Source: Kluyvera genomosp. 3 (GTDB lineage Bacteria > Pseudomonadota > Gammaproteobacteria > Enterobacterales > Enterobacteriaceae). Taken from it: a stretch of DNA of 64,000 nt. The DNA lies in assembly GCA_002211745.1 (NCBI GenBank), contig CP022114.1:3876645-3940644 (forward strand). Reading direction: 5' to 3'. Under the pieces are notes generated by a model. It was not told the DNA's origin and made no database searches. It was given only the letters and a program-made list of their open reading frames with translations. This document shows positions 42,110 to 51,133 of the stretch, piece after piece (position 1 is the first letter of the stretch; every line of letters begins with the position of its first letter). A program made the translations under genes and the position numbers.

Positions 42110-42909
42110 CTACAGCCGGGTAACACCGGCTGTTTGCGCCGCCTTGCGCCAGTCCAGTAATAACGAATAAGGCTCGCGCGTCACCTCGCTAAACCCGCCT
42201 ATCAGCAGCGCGGCACAAATTTTCCGGTATTCCGGCGCACTCACCAGCGTATGAAGCGCCTCGCGCAGCGCAGCAAGGGTGTCGGGAGAAGTTTCCTTCG
42301 CGGTGATGAGCGGTAATCCAGGCGCCAGCGGACTTTGGTCGATAATCGCCAGCCCGTCCAGCAACGCGGGTTCATGGCGTTGTAATAGCGCCCAGGTCAC
42401 GCAGTCGATGGCCGCGATATCCCCTTCACCGTGTTTTACATCGTGAAGCGACTGACGATGGCTGCCGCTCAGGACAACGCGCGAGAAAAAGCGCCCGTTC
42501 ACCGCCAGTGGCGTCACCATTTTCATGAGTACGTTGTAACCTGACTGCGAATCAGTGGAATTGCACACCACCGCTCGGCCGCGAAAATCAGCGAAGGTTT
42601 GCTGTTTATCCTCTTCGCGCGCCACCAGCACGCTGCGGTAATAGATGTTCTCGCATCCCGGCGCGGTGTAGTGAAAACATCCGACTACCTGAACGTCCAA
42701 AAGCTGCGTCACCAGGGGTAACCGCAGGTTTGGCTCAGGATCAGCTGCGGGTTTTGCCAGTGTGTCACTAGCGCCTCCTGCGGCAACGCTGGCGTGAGGC
42801 TCCCTACCGGCACACCCCGGTCAACCAGCAGTTTCTGAACTGCCAGCCACAGGGCATCCGTATCGCGGCGGTTAACGGCGTACATCGGGAATGGCAGCGG
42901 CTCACTCAT
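42110..42909 (-). CDS. PhnD-like phosphate/phosphonate-type binding-domain protein without signal peptide
   Basis: The protein has a PhnD-family fold (ADFRGRAVVCNSTDSQSGYN, LSGSHRQSLHDVKHGEGDIA, AIDCVTWALLQRHEPALLDG). It begins MSEPLPFPMYAVNRRDTDAL with no secretion signal, so it is probably cytoplasmic rather than part of an importer. One frame break near 42712 at the junction CGYP-VTQLL. It lies 34 bp after the desaturase gene on the same strand and converges on the monooxygenase gene with 4 bp between. Role unknown. Confidence 0.78.
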
Positions 42910-42942
42910 GACCGTCTCCTTTATGAATACCCGGATGGACCG

Positions 42943-43870
42943 TCACATCCACCGGTTTCCCCAGAAATGGCGTAACCATTCACCGTATCCCTTCACCAGA
43001 AAACCGTGGTTGCGCCGCTGATAGGCATCGCGATTGTGCAGGTAAACCGCCTTCAGCCCATACCAGGGCACGCCTGGCAGATCGTGATGTACAGAATGAT
43101 AGTTAAGATTCAAAAACAGGACTCGCCAGAACAGCCCGGCCTCGTTGATGACCGAACGCGCCAGCGGATCGTCCGCAGCCCGATGCTCAAAAAAAGATCG
43201 CACTTTGGTCAGCGCCAGCGCGGGGTAACTCACCGCCAGAACAAACCACAGAGGCGAGAAGCCAAGGTGCGACATCCAGCCAAAAAGCACGGCAAGTAAG
43301 GCCCCGTGAGTGATCCACATCAGCATGGCCGCTACCTGCATGCGGCGAAAGGCTGACACGGCACTGCCCAGCGTCTGCACGATATCTATCAGCGGCGCCA
43401 GCAACAGCCGTCCGATAAAGGTGTTACGCAGATGAATCACCCGCTTCTGCCACGGGCGAAACCGCGCCCAGCTTTCATCGCTAAAGTAATAAGACTCAGG
43501 ATCGTCCACGGTACGGTAAGGTGGTCGTTACGGTGATGCGCCAGATGGGAGTCGCGGTACAGGCCATACGGATACCAGACCGCCAACGGCAGCGTGCCGA
43601 AAAGCTGATTCAGCCGGGAAATCGGGTGGGATGCCCGTGAATCAACTCATGCTGTAGCGACATATACCAGGCGGTAAACCCGATAAGCAGCACGGTGGCG
43701 GGATATAAACCCAACGTCTGCCAGTTCGCCAGGGTCGCAAACCAGCCGCCATAGATGGCCATCATGATTATCCAGGTCGGGAGTTCGCTGCGCCACAGGA
43801 TGCTGGTTGAAAGCTGGTGAATATGTTCTCGTTGTTGTTGGTGCAAATAGAGGGAGTTTCGTTTACCCAT
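42943..43870 (-). CDS. Fatty acid desaturase-family membrane protein
   Basis: The three histidine boxes that bind the di-iron centre are visible: QHELIHGHP, DSHLAHHRND (in the segment between frame breaks) and YHSVHHDLPG near the C-terminus. Several hydrophobic segments surround them. Length is about 310 residues. Frame breaks near 43615 and 43505. Relatives include lipid desaturases and hydroxylases. With the adjacent transporter and monooxygenase it could take part in oxidation of an imported compound, but a lipid role is equally possible. Confidence 0.82.
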
Positions 43871-44017
43871 TCCTTCAGACGCCCTTTCCGCCAGTGCATA
43901 TATGGCATGAAGATCGGGGATAACGCCTGAAATAACAAAGAACTTAAATCGCTATGCTTTGCCAGAAAAACAGGGCTGCACCGCGCAACATCGGGTTAGC
44001 CGCCGGACGATAATCAT

Positions 44018-44340
44018 TATACGAGCACAAGCACCAGCGGACTAAGCCGCGCATCCGTGTATTGCCTATCAGTTTGGCGACGGAAGTGTGTAGCAGTGGG
44101 ATCTCATCCAGAGTGACTCACCGGCCGCAGGGACAGTGGGCCTTATCTGACAGCTATATGGAAGCGGAAGCGCCCGGCTGAGTCTGGGACTGGCATATAT
44201 TCCCTAAAGCTAGTCGCCGATAATTTAGAGCGCGGGGCGCTTATTCGGGTTTTTTAGGGCGTACGAATGGAGGGACTGTTTCTCTATTATCCGCATCGCA
44301 ACGTCTCCCTGCCCTCAGGATGGAGATTGAAACGTTGAAT
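44018..44340 (+). pseudogene. Degraded LysR-family regulator, C-terminal remnant (copy 1)
   Basis: The DNA matches a second remnant at 55471-55950 over long stretches: GGGCCTTATCTGACAGCTAT, CTGTTTCTCTATTATCCGCA and CTATCAGTTTG among them. Both encode the end of a LysR substrate-binding domain (HPCIAYQF, LYYPHR). Stop codons, several gaps and the missing N-terminal half show this copy is dead. It lies in the gap between desaturase and hydrolase genes. Confidence 0.75.
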
Positions 44341-44392
44341 ATTTGAGCATTTATATGTCCACTGCCTGATGGTGGCGCCGAGACATATAACT

Positions 44393-44417
44393 GGAAGAGC
44401 GCGGGACACGCTCTTCC
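44393..44417 (-). terminator. Terminator-like hairpin after the alpha/beta hydrolase gene
   Basis: GGAAGAGCG and CGCTCTTCC form a perfect 9-bp stem 11 bp past the hydrolase stop. A further inverted pair (TTATATGTC 44351-44359, GACATATAA 44382-44390) lies next to it. Confidence 0.65.
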
Positions 44418-44427
44418 ACTGCACGAT

Positions 44428-45264
44428 TTATGATTTTATAAACGCCAGAATATCAGCATTAATGACGTCCGCATGCGAAGTATGCATTCCGTGAGGATAG
44501 CCCGGATAGATACGTAGCGTGCTGTTGCTCAGTAATTTGTCCTGCAACAGAGCGGCGTTTTTATAAGGTACAACCTGATCGTCATCACCCTGCATAACCA
44601 GAACGGGTACCGTAATGGCTTTCAGATCGTCGGTCTGATCCGTCTCAGAAAAGGCTTTGATCCCTTCATAATGAGCTTTTGCACTCCCCATCATCCCCTG
44701 ACGCCACCAGTTATTGATGGTTCCCTGAGAAACCACCGCCCCATCGCGGTTGAATCCATAGAACGGCCCGGATGCCACATCAAGATAGAACTGCGCGCGA
44801 TTGGCAGCCAGCGCCTGACGAAAACCATCAAAGACAGAAACCGGTGTGCCGCCTGGATTACTGTCGGTTTTAACCATCAGCGGAGGTACTGAGCTAATCA
44901 GAACTGCTTTTGCAACACGGCCTTGTGGCTGACCATATCTGGCCACATAGCGTGCAACCTGACCGCCGCCAGTAGAATGACCCACATGTACTGCATTTTT
45001 CAGATCCAAATGTTCAACTACAGCCGATGCATCAGCAGCATAGTGATCCATATCATGCCCTTCACTTATCTGGTCCGAACGCCCATGACCGCGACGATCG
45101 AAGGCAATAACGCGGAACCCCTGCGCCAGGAAGAAAAGCATCTGGTTATCCCAGTCATCAGCACTGAGTGGCCATCCATGATGGAACACGATTGGTTGCG
45201 CTGATTTATCGCCCCAGTCTTTAAAATAAATATTAACGCCGTCTTTTGTGGTTACGAATGACAT
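44428..45264 (-). CDS. Alpha/beta hydrolase (non-haem chloroperoxidase-like)
   Basis: The intact 278-residue enzyme has the oxyanion motif [22 protein letters not shown], the nucleophile elbow [13 protein letters not shown], an acid in [12 protein letters not shown] and the histidine in [12 protein letters not shown]. This arrangement fits arylesterase/non-haem haloperoxidase-type hydrolases. Start ATG at 45264 ([18 protein letters not shown]); an upstream in-frame start at 45309 adds unrelated residues. Substrate unknown. A hairpin follows the stop. Confidence 0.87.
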   Translation of the reverse strand: MSFVTTKDGVNIYFKDWGDKSAQPIVFHHGWPLSADDWDNQMLFFLAQGFRVIAFDRRGHGRSDQISEGHDMDHYAADASAVVEHLDLKNAVHVGHSTGGGQVARYVARYGQPQGRVAKAVLISSVPPLMVKTDSNPGGTPVSVFDGFRQALAANRAQFYLDVASGPFYGFNRDGAVVSQGTINNWWRQGMMGSAKAHYEGIKAFSETDQTDDLKAITVPVLVMQGDDDQVVPYKNAALLQDKLLSNSTLRIYPGYPHGMHTSHADVINADILAFIKS

Positions 45265-45487
45265 AGCGGTTACTCCTGTATTTAGATCATCTGGCCTATT
45301 GCCTCTCACTTAAGGAATTAAACTACGCCTTGTTACCCGTAACGTATAATTGACTTCACCAATGAATATCATCAGCAGGACCTTTTATTAGTAATGGTTA
45401 TGTCATCGTCGCGAGGGACCATGCCAGCGAGGGGTAAAAAGTGGATCTTCAGCAACTTGGGTGGAGATTTTCATGTCTCTCAATAAC

Positions 45488-45517
45488 ACCATCACTCCAG
45501 CTACTGGTGATGGTTTT
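45488..45517 (+). terminator. Rho-independent terminator-like hairpin
   Basis: ACCATCAC and GTGATGGT form an 8-bp stem, followed by TTT. No plus-strand gene lies directly upstream, so this may be left over from a gene lost during rearrangement. Confidence 0.6.
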
Positions 45518-45522
45518 GCATA

Positions 45523-45636
45523 GCACCCAAACGTCACGTTCACGCGGGAATACTTTGGCTGAGGTGAATTCGTGTTAATGGCGCGATAGCATGATGCAGG
45601 CGGCGCAGCCAGAAAACTGTGCCGCTATTTAGTCAC
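45523..45636 (+). repeat. Direct repeat, copy 2: orphan yjhP 3' end
   Basis: The sequence repeats the last yjhP codons (TCACGTTCACGCGGGAATAC, then TTAATGGCGCGATAGC) and the hairpin GGCGGCGCAG-CCAGAAAA-CTGTGCCGCT. Substitutions break the stem end and alter codons (TGG to TGA), so this copy does not code. No other part of yjhP is here. Confidence 0.8.
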
Positions 45637-45812
45637 AACTATCTGCGGGATAATGAGTCTGACCGCAAATTTGAGCGTTGAGGCAAGCCGGTTAGATAAG
45701 CAAAACTGATACTGATGTCACTGAAAGCACGGTGACGTTTAACATTGCAGCAGGGACATATATTAATTATAACAAACTTTATAGCATCGCCTTTTTTAAT
45801 AAAGACAGACAA

Positions 45813-46085
45813 CTATGAATAATTTAACGTCACAATCCGGGCTTGACTTAGGCTATTATTAAAGGTGACGGTGACATGTTTAATTGTAGTCATAACACTG
45901 GCACCTTGTTTACTGTGGCAGATATTTTCAACGCCAAACGTCAATGCTTGCTCCACGCATTGTTGCCTTGCTGAAGCAGCATTATCGACTACCATTCCGG
46001 ATAGATAAATTTTCCCTGCATAAACCGGCGCGTTAACTAAAAAAATCATAAAAGCAGCAATGCTTAATATATTTCTCATTATCAT
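45813..46085 (-). CDS. Small exported protein, possibly YehE/DUF2574-like
   Basis: The 90-residue frame begins with a signal peptide (MRNILSIAAFMIFLVNAPVY, cleavage near AG) and has a mature part with two cysteines (RQQCVEQAL, ENICHSK) and a beta-rich tail (TIKHVTVTFNNSLSQARIV). The layout is like E. coli YehE, a fimbria-linked DUF2574 protein, but the match is weak. Two ATGs lie at the start (46085 and 46079). The following 640 bp hold no clear gene. Confidence 0.55.
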   Translation of the reverse strand: MIMRNILSIAAFMIFLVNAPVYAGKIYLSGMVVDNAASARQQCVEQALTFGVENICHSKQGASVMTTIKHVTVTFNNSLSQARIVTLNYS

Positions 46086-46723
46086 AGCCTCAAACTCAAC
46101 AGGACAAATACCATACTACCCACAACATCCACTTATTCAAGAGGTTGTTTTGAAATAAATAAAAAATTGGTATTTACGCTTCATTTGACGACAATTCAAA
46201 TAAATTTAAAATTTATATTTTCAATAAAATAACATTTTCATATCAACCTGGTGATTTAAACTTTATATTCAGAAAGAATCAGACGATAACAGTAAGGTTT
46301 CCATCTTCGTAGATGTGTGCACAGAGAAAAGGTGGAAACCGTCTGGAGGCGAGCTTGTTGTATTTTAAGTGTGACAACATCAGAGATGACAGGCCAGTGT
46401 GAACGCATCACTGCCATGTTAGTGCGGCAATACGGTAGCGGCAGTCATGCCTATCGACTGTATTTTACCGATATCCCCTCTCATCATCGTTACCATTCAC
46501 ATCGTTCTTGCTGGCTTCAAAGAGAAGTGAAACGTGATGGTCAACGGTTGCAACATGAGCATTAAGCGCTGACTCAAAACCAATACAGAATTCGGTGAGA
46601 AACGAAGTGCATAAATTTTTAGGTGGACCTGCTCATGCGACGAAGCGGTGCGTTGCCGAGTCAGTCATAAAATGACGGGAGTGCGGAGGGAAGAAGCAGG
46701 CTTTGCCCACCACGTTATGACTT
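46086..46723. other. Intergenic region between YehE-like gene and FNR-like gene
   Basis: The left part is AT-rich promoter sequence. An inverted repeat GGTTTCCATCTT (46296-46307) / AAGGTGGAAACC (46329-46340) has 11 of 12 pairs. An 82-codon frame at 46317-46565 (+) overlaps it; its start is a GTG without good support and its product resembles nothing I know, so I leave it out as a gene. Confidence 0.4.
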
Positions 46724-47422
46724 CTACAGTAAGGTAATCTCTTTCTTATTTACCGCGATGATTTGCTGCTCAACCAGCGTATCAAGCGCCCGCGCCAGCG
46801 TCGATTGTGAAATGCCTAACAGTTGCGCTAACTCTTTTTTGTTCAGCGGAAGTTCAAAATCGTGGTGGTCAAAACCATATTCTTTACGCGTATTTGCCAT
46901 TAGCTGGATGAAGTCGCTGACTTTCTGTAACCCGTCGGGTTTTACCAGCACGCTAATTAACTGCTGCTTTTCTTTAGCAGAGCGTGAAAGTATATGAATA
47001 ATCAGATTGGTAAAGTCTTGTGTAATCTGACTAATCTGATAAAAGTGACGGTTTTGCAGCTCACAAACTTCTACCTCAGTGGCGGCCTGGACGCTGTACT
47101 GATAGTGGCTGGCAAACAGCTCATCCACGCCCACAACCTGGCCGGGAAAGACGACACCCTGGAGGGTATTTTGCGCATCATAAACCTTCGCAATACCGCG
47201 CCTCAGTGCATACAATGCGCGAACTGGCGTGCCACTTTGATAAATATACTCGTTTTTTGCTACTCTTTTTTTACGCGACAAATCGTTGATAAACATGGGC
47301 TCCTGCCGGTCGAAAAGATACGACTGGCAGGCGGCCGCAAAGCCGCATTTGGAACAATTAACGCAATTTGATTTTTTGATTTCTTGATGCACAAGAACTT
47401 CCTTGTGATGTTGAACGAACAT
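46724..47422 (-). CDS. FNR/CRP-family regulator with four N-terminal cysteines
   Basis: The protein has a cyclic-nucleotide-type beta-roll (RGIAKVYDAQNTLQGVVFPG, then VVGVDELFASHY) and a C-terminal Crp helix-turn-helix (LNKKELAQLLGISQSTLARA). The N-terminus has cysteines at about residues 20, 23, 26 and 32, and another at 120 (EVEVCELQ), close to the iron-sulfur ligands of FNR (20, 23, 29, 122). It may sense oxygen with a [4Fe-4S] cluster. The recognition helix lacks the FNR E-SR residues, so targets differ. The ATG at 47422 shares a base with the upstream FidL-like stop (TGATG), tying it to the fimbrial operon. Confidence 0.8.
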   Translation of the reverse strand: MFVQHHKEVLVHQEIKKSNCVNCSKCGFAAACQSYLFDRQEPMFINDLSRKKRVAKNEYIYQSGTPVRALYALRRGIAKVYDAQNTLQGVVFPGQVVGVDELFASHYQYSVQAATEVEVCELQNRHFYQISQITQDFTNLIIHILSRSAKEKQQLISVLVKPDGLQKVSDFIQLMANTRKEYGFDHHDFELPLNKKELAQLLGISQSTLARALDTLVEQQIIAVNKKEITLL

Positions 47423-47900
47423 CAGGACTGAATGACGCAATTCATCAGCGGTGAGAGCGCATTACCGATAGTGATAAAGTTATTATCATTTTTCGTCATA
47501 TGCATTGAATATTCGCCACTGAGAAAGAATATTTTAATGGCGAGCGGGGATAAGTCGGCCGGGACATTATCGTGGGCCATAGTTTCCTGAGAAAGTACTT
47601 TCACCCTATAGGAGTTATCTTTGATGTTTGTATAAGTGAATTTTACGTAACGGGATAAAGTATAATTCTTCCCCTGATAACCCATATCGCCGGATAAATT
47701 AAATTGCCCTGTTTTATTTTTAGACATTTCAAAAACAATATTACCTTTGAAGCTGAAAGCGTTACTGTCGGTACTATCAGTGTAGGTGAAGTTCGCAAAG
47801 CAACGGTCATCTAAATAGGACGAGGAATTGTCCATCAATCCCAGAAAAATGTAGCCGTTAAAGTGGCTATCACCGCAGACAGTGTTAGTGCAAACTTCAT
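47422..47900 (-). CDS. FidL-like membrane-anchored protein
   Basis: The product starts MKFALTLSAVIATLTATFFW, a single membrane anchor, then a periplasmic domain (DRCFANFTYTDSTDSNAFSF, GYQGKNYTLSRYVKFTYTNI) ending with a cysteine (MNCVIQS). This fits FidL-like proteins, which sit beside CadC-like regulators in fimbrial clusters. One frame break near 47845 (GGG run) splits anchor and domain. The start overlaps the CadC-like stop (ATGAAATGA), and the stop overlaps the next gene. Confidence 0.72.
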
Positions 47901-48676
47901 TTCATTTCCCAGTTAAATGCGTAATGGTTTTCACAATAGGTCAGCTCACCGACCTCTGAATCCAAAGAACACAATGAATAAAAAATCCGTCCGCGGCTAC
48001 CGTAAAATACGCTTGGCTGGATATTCACCATCAACTGTGTCGGGTGCTTAAGGCATTTCTCATTTAGATTTGGTTCGGCGGATCGCAGCACTTCCAGTAT
48101 TCTTTTCCGTGTATCTGCTGAAACATGTTCGTAGGTACTGATAGTGCATTTTTCTAAGTTCCCCATGAAGGCCAGATTGGAATAGCGCTCATTCTTCTGC
48201 GAGGGATACCAGACCCACAGATTAGCGATGATAAGCACAATCACGATGAAGGTGGCGAACACGTATTTTAGCGGTAAGGATTTCTTTGGCGTATATACTG
48301 GTTTAGGTTCGGCCCGGCCCGGTATCTCGTTGACCGCATCAATTCGCTGAATATCGATATCCGCAGAAAAGAAAAAACCCACTTTCGGGACAACAATAAT
48401 TGACTCTTCAATATCAGTGAACGAAGTCAGCGTTTTGCGCAAAATGCTGATGTACTGATTTAATGATGAGCTTGAGCTGGTGTGGCCAACAGACTCCCAT
48501 ACCTGCTCAAGCAGATACTGGCGTTCAAGTACTTCACCGGGTGAGGCGATAAGCAGTGACAGGATCCGGTTCGCCGTATGTGTGAGCTTTTTGCTTTCAG
48601 TAAGCTCGTCATCAGGAATGTTCAGCTCCCCGCTTTCCGTATCGTAAACGACTTTATTGGCAATCAAATATTTCAT
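47897..48676 (-). CDS. CadC/ToxR-like membrane-bound winged-helix regulator
   Basis: The 259-residue protein has an OmpR-type winged helix in the first 105 residues (LTHTANRILSLLIASPGEVL, QVWESVGHTSSSSSLNQYIS, VPKVGFFFSADI), a membrane segment at about 137-157 (YVFATFIVIVLIIANLWVWY) and a periplasmic domain of about 100 residues with several cysteines (EKCTIST, NEKCLKHP, YSLCSLD, TYCENHY). Such one-component regulators bind DNA directly from the membrane and often control fimbriae. It lies between the HD-GYP and FidL-like genes. Confidence 0.85.
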   Translation of the reverse strand: MKYLIANKVVYDTESGELNIPDDELTESKKLTHTANRILSLLIASPGEVLERQYLLEQVWESVGHTSSSSSLNQYISILRKTLTSFTDIEESIIVVPKVGFFFSADIDIQRIDAVNEIPGRAEPKPVYTPKKSLPLKYVFATFIVIVLIIANLWVWYPSQKNERYSNLAFMGNLEKCTISTYEHVSADTRKRILEVLRSAEPNLNEKCLKHPTQLMVNIQPSVFYGSRGRIFYSLCSLDSEVGELTYCENHYAFNWEMK

Positions 48677-48693
48677 TTTCTGTTCTTACAGAC

Positions 48694-49881
48694 TCAATAC
48701 ATTGCGACAAGTGGCTTCACAGTTGCAATATTATGGTCTAGTAATACCACGATGTCCCGATCCAACCTATAATTCGCCGCCTCTTCACGGAGTATGGTCA
48801 GCGCTTTCTCACTTTGCATGCCTTGTCGGTAAGGGCGATTCTCTGTCATGGCAGTAAAAACATCCGCGACGGCGAGAATGCGCGAAGGCATATCGAGCGA
48901 GGCTGCTGTAAGCCTGAAAGGGTAGCCGCTGCCGTCCAACCGTTCGTGATGATTCGCAGCCCAGTGCACAATGTTGCCAAGCTCTGGAATCGGGTTGAGC
49001 ATTACCAGCGTTTTATAGCTGTGCTGTTTCATTATCGCGTACTCATCCTTTTCGAGTTTCCCTCTTTTTTCCAGAATACTGAGCGGTGTAAAAAGCTTGC
49101 CGATATCGTGAAGGTAGCCAGCAATACATATTTTTTCCTGCATATCGCGATCGTAGCCGTACAGCTCAGCTAAGCGCGCGGCGACATGGGCCACGCTGGT
49201 GCTGTGGGTGCGAGTAAAGCTGCTGTGGGTATCCACAATTCTGGAAATCAGCTGGCACACCTCCAGAAAGTCATGGTGATCGAGCATGTGGTCGTGTAGC
49301 GGGCTGATGGCGTTCAGTACCTGAGGCAGCATGGGGTTACCAAGCCGGAACCAGAAGCCGTCCTCGTTGCTGGATTCCTTTAGTGCATTGATCAACTTTT
49401 CTGGCCACTGCTCGGGCAGGAGGAAAAACTGCGTAATAATCTGTTCACGCTGAGCAATAAAGTCGCCTTTAATCGTGCGCAGATAAAGTTCGAACGTGTC
49501 CGCCATATGCACAAGATGGTTCACCAGCGGCAGGTTTTCGTCGTTAGTATCGGACCACTTCACATGGTGATTTTCAAGGATCGGCGTGACCGGATTAAGG
49601 AAACGGATCCCTGATGTCATCGTTCTCCCCAGTTGTTCATGGTTATCAAGAAAGTCCTCGCTACCGACGGTGAGCCTGGCGCGATCTTTGCTGAGCGCAC
49701 CGATATCATGAAGCATCCCGGCCAGAAATGCCGTACTGACGGACCGTTGATCAAGCCGGGCATGACGGCTCAAATAATAAGTGATAATCGCCGTTCTTTG
49801 TAAGTGATTAACCAGATCTGCAGAAACTGGAACAATAATATTGTGTAATAAATTAAGCACAGTCTGAATTGATATCTTCAT
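48694..49881 (-). CDS. HD-GYP domain cyclic-di-GMP phosphodiesterase with tandem HD domains
   Basis: The intact 395-residue protein has two HD domains. The first (LAGMLHDIGALSKD, about residues 52-65) has lost the GYP part. The second is complete: GYLHDIGKLFTPLSILEKRG from about residue 255 and NHHERLDGSGYPFRL with HHER at 311 and GYP at 319. All metal and HD-GYP residues I can check are there, so it is probably an active c-di-GMP phosphodiesterase. No receiver or membrane domain is present. It follows the adhesin gene by 50 bp. A phosphodiesterase made with the fimbriae could limit their own c-di-GMP-driven expression. Confidence 0.87.
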   Translation of the reverse strand: MKISIQTVLNLLHNIIVPVSADLVNHLQRTAIITYYLSRHARLDQRSVSTAFLAGMLHDIGALSKDRARLTVGSEDFLDNHEQLGRTMTSGIRFLNPVTPILENHHVKWSDTNDENLPLVNHLVHMADTFELYLRTIKGDFIAQREQIITQFFLLPEQWPEKLINALKESSNEDGFWFRLGNPMLPQVLNAISPLHDHMLDHHDFLEVCQLISRIVDTHSSFTRTHSTSVAHVAARLAELYGYDRDMQEKICIAGYLHDIGKLFTPLSILEKRGKLEKDEYAIMKQHSYKTLVMLNPIPELGNIVHWAANHHERLDGSGYPFRLTAASLDMPSRILAVADVFTAMTENRPYRQGMQSEKALTILREEAANYRLDRDIVVLLDHNIATVKPLVAMY

Positions 49882-49931
49882 GACAACCTTTCACGCTATT
49901 CAAAAATAGATAAACTTAGATAAATAATGAC

Positions 49932-51109
49932 CTAATCGTAACCAAGCATAATTTGTGCCGTCGCCACAACTGTGCCGGTACTTAGCGCGGAAGCTTTATA
50001 GACTTTGTAATAAGCATGCAGATAAATATATTGAATATCCTGAATGTCATCGTTTTTGGCGATATCAAGAATTTGCGTCGCGTGTTCCATATCGTTACTA
50101 CTGGATATTTTAACTTCTTCATAATCGCCCAAAAAATAGCGACTGCGAATGGCAATACCAACGCCACCAGCGGTTGTTTCATCATTAACCATAACTTGAT
50201 AGCTGGTGTCAGTTGTGAGCAAATCGTTGCTGGACAGCCAAGCTTTAACGTTCCTCGTCGCCGTTTTAACACCTGCAAGGTTGCCACATTTTAAGGGATA
50301 GTGAAATCAGCCCCATTGGCTTTGCCGTTTATTTTTAGCATATTCAGTGATGCTGGCGGTAATTTTACCGTCATATTATGCGTCATATTGCAGGTAGTCT
50401 CTTTTGGTTCAAACTGAATGGTAAGTTTCTCGTAGGCAATAAAATGATCGGTATCCCAGCTTTTGCGAGCGGTGTCCGACATCATGTTATTCCACGCACG
50501 ATAGGCGTAGGTCTTACTGGACAGTAACGGGCTATCGCTGCCAGAACCGGTACCGCTCATCACGGCGGGAATGACGCTCAGCGCGCCGTTATACGTGGTT
50601 TTAGTATAGGTAGACACCCCCGTTGGTGGAGTGGTCAACAGCTCCGCGCGCACGGTGTATTGTGTCTGGTAGGCTATCGAGTGAATACCCACGATACCAC
50701 TGACGGTAACTTTGGTATCACCGGTGATTTGCGCCGTCACTTTAATCCAATAGCTATTCTCACCATCCGCGCTATTAAAGTTAAGATACACCGGGTTGCT
50801 GTTAAAACCGGTGAAATAATAGAGATGATCCTGCAACAGCCCGCCGATACCCACATTCCCATAAACACAGGTCATACTGCCGGACCAGCTTGTGGTGTAG
50901 GTTTTCTCGACGACGTTTGAGGTCAAAAACTCGGAAGAAAGATTTAACGATTTATCCGCCTCGGCAACGCTGTTAAATAGAATGCCGCTATTACGGCAAG
51001 TATCGCCAGTTACCGCTCGGGCCTGAACATCTGCCGCTGCATTGGCATCATGCAGTGGGAGAAATATCAATCCAAAAACAGCTGCGATAATAAATAAATT
51101 TTTTCTCAT
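49932..51109 (-). CDS. Fimbrial tip adhesin (two-domain)
   Basis: The protein has a signal peptide (MRKNLFIIAAVFGLIFLPLH, cleavage near ANA), a long N-terminal region without pilin motifs that may be the receptor-binding domain (GSMTCVYGNVGIGGLLQDHL, YYFTGFNSNPVYLNFNSADG), and a C-terminal pilin-like domain (LPPASLNMLKINGKANGADF, then VVATAQIMLGYD) ending in the donor-strand-accepting motif. One frame break near 50290 (CCC run) separates the halves. I choose the ATG at 51109 over a GTG at 51127. It is the last structural gene, just after the usher. Confidence 0.82.
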
Positions 51110-51133
51110 GTTGGTATCATTACTCACATCAGG

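Larger units (their letters stand above)
45265..45812. other. Intergenic region with a terminator and a duplicated yjhP tail
   Basis: Besides the promoter of the hydrolase gene, the stretch holds a hairpin with T-run (45488-45517) and the copy of the yjhP 3' end (45523-45636), both listed separately. No gene is visible. Confidence 0.5.

Noticed and set aside
46317-46565. 82-codon plus-strand frame
   Set aside because: Starts with GTG inside an inverted repeat, with no recognisable product; chance frame or remnant.
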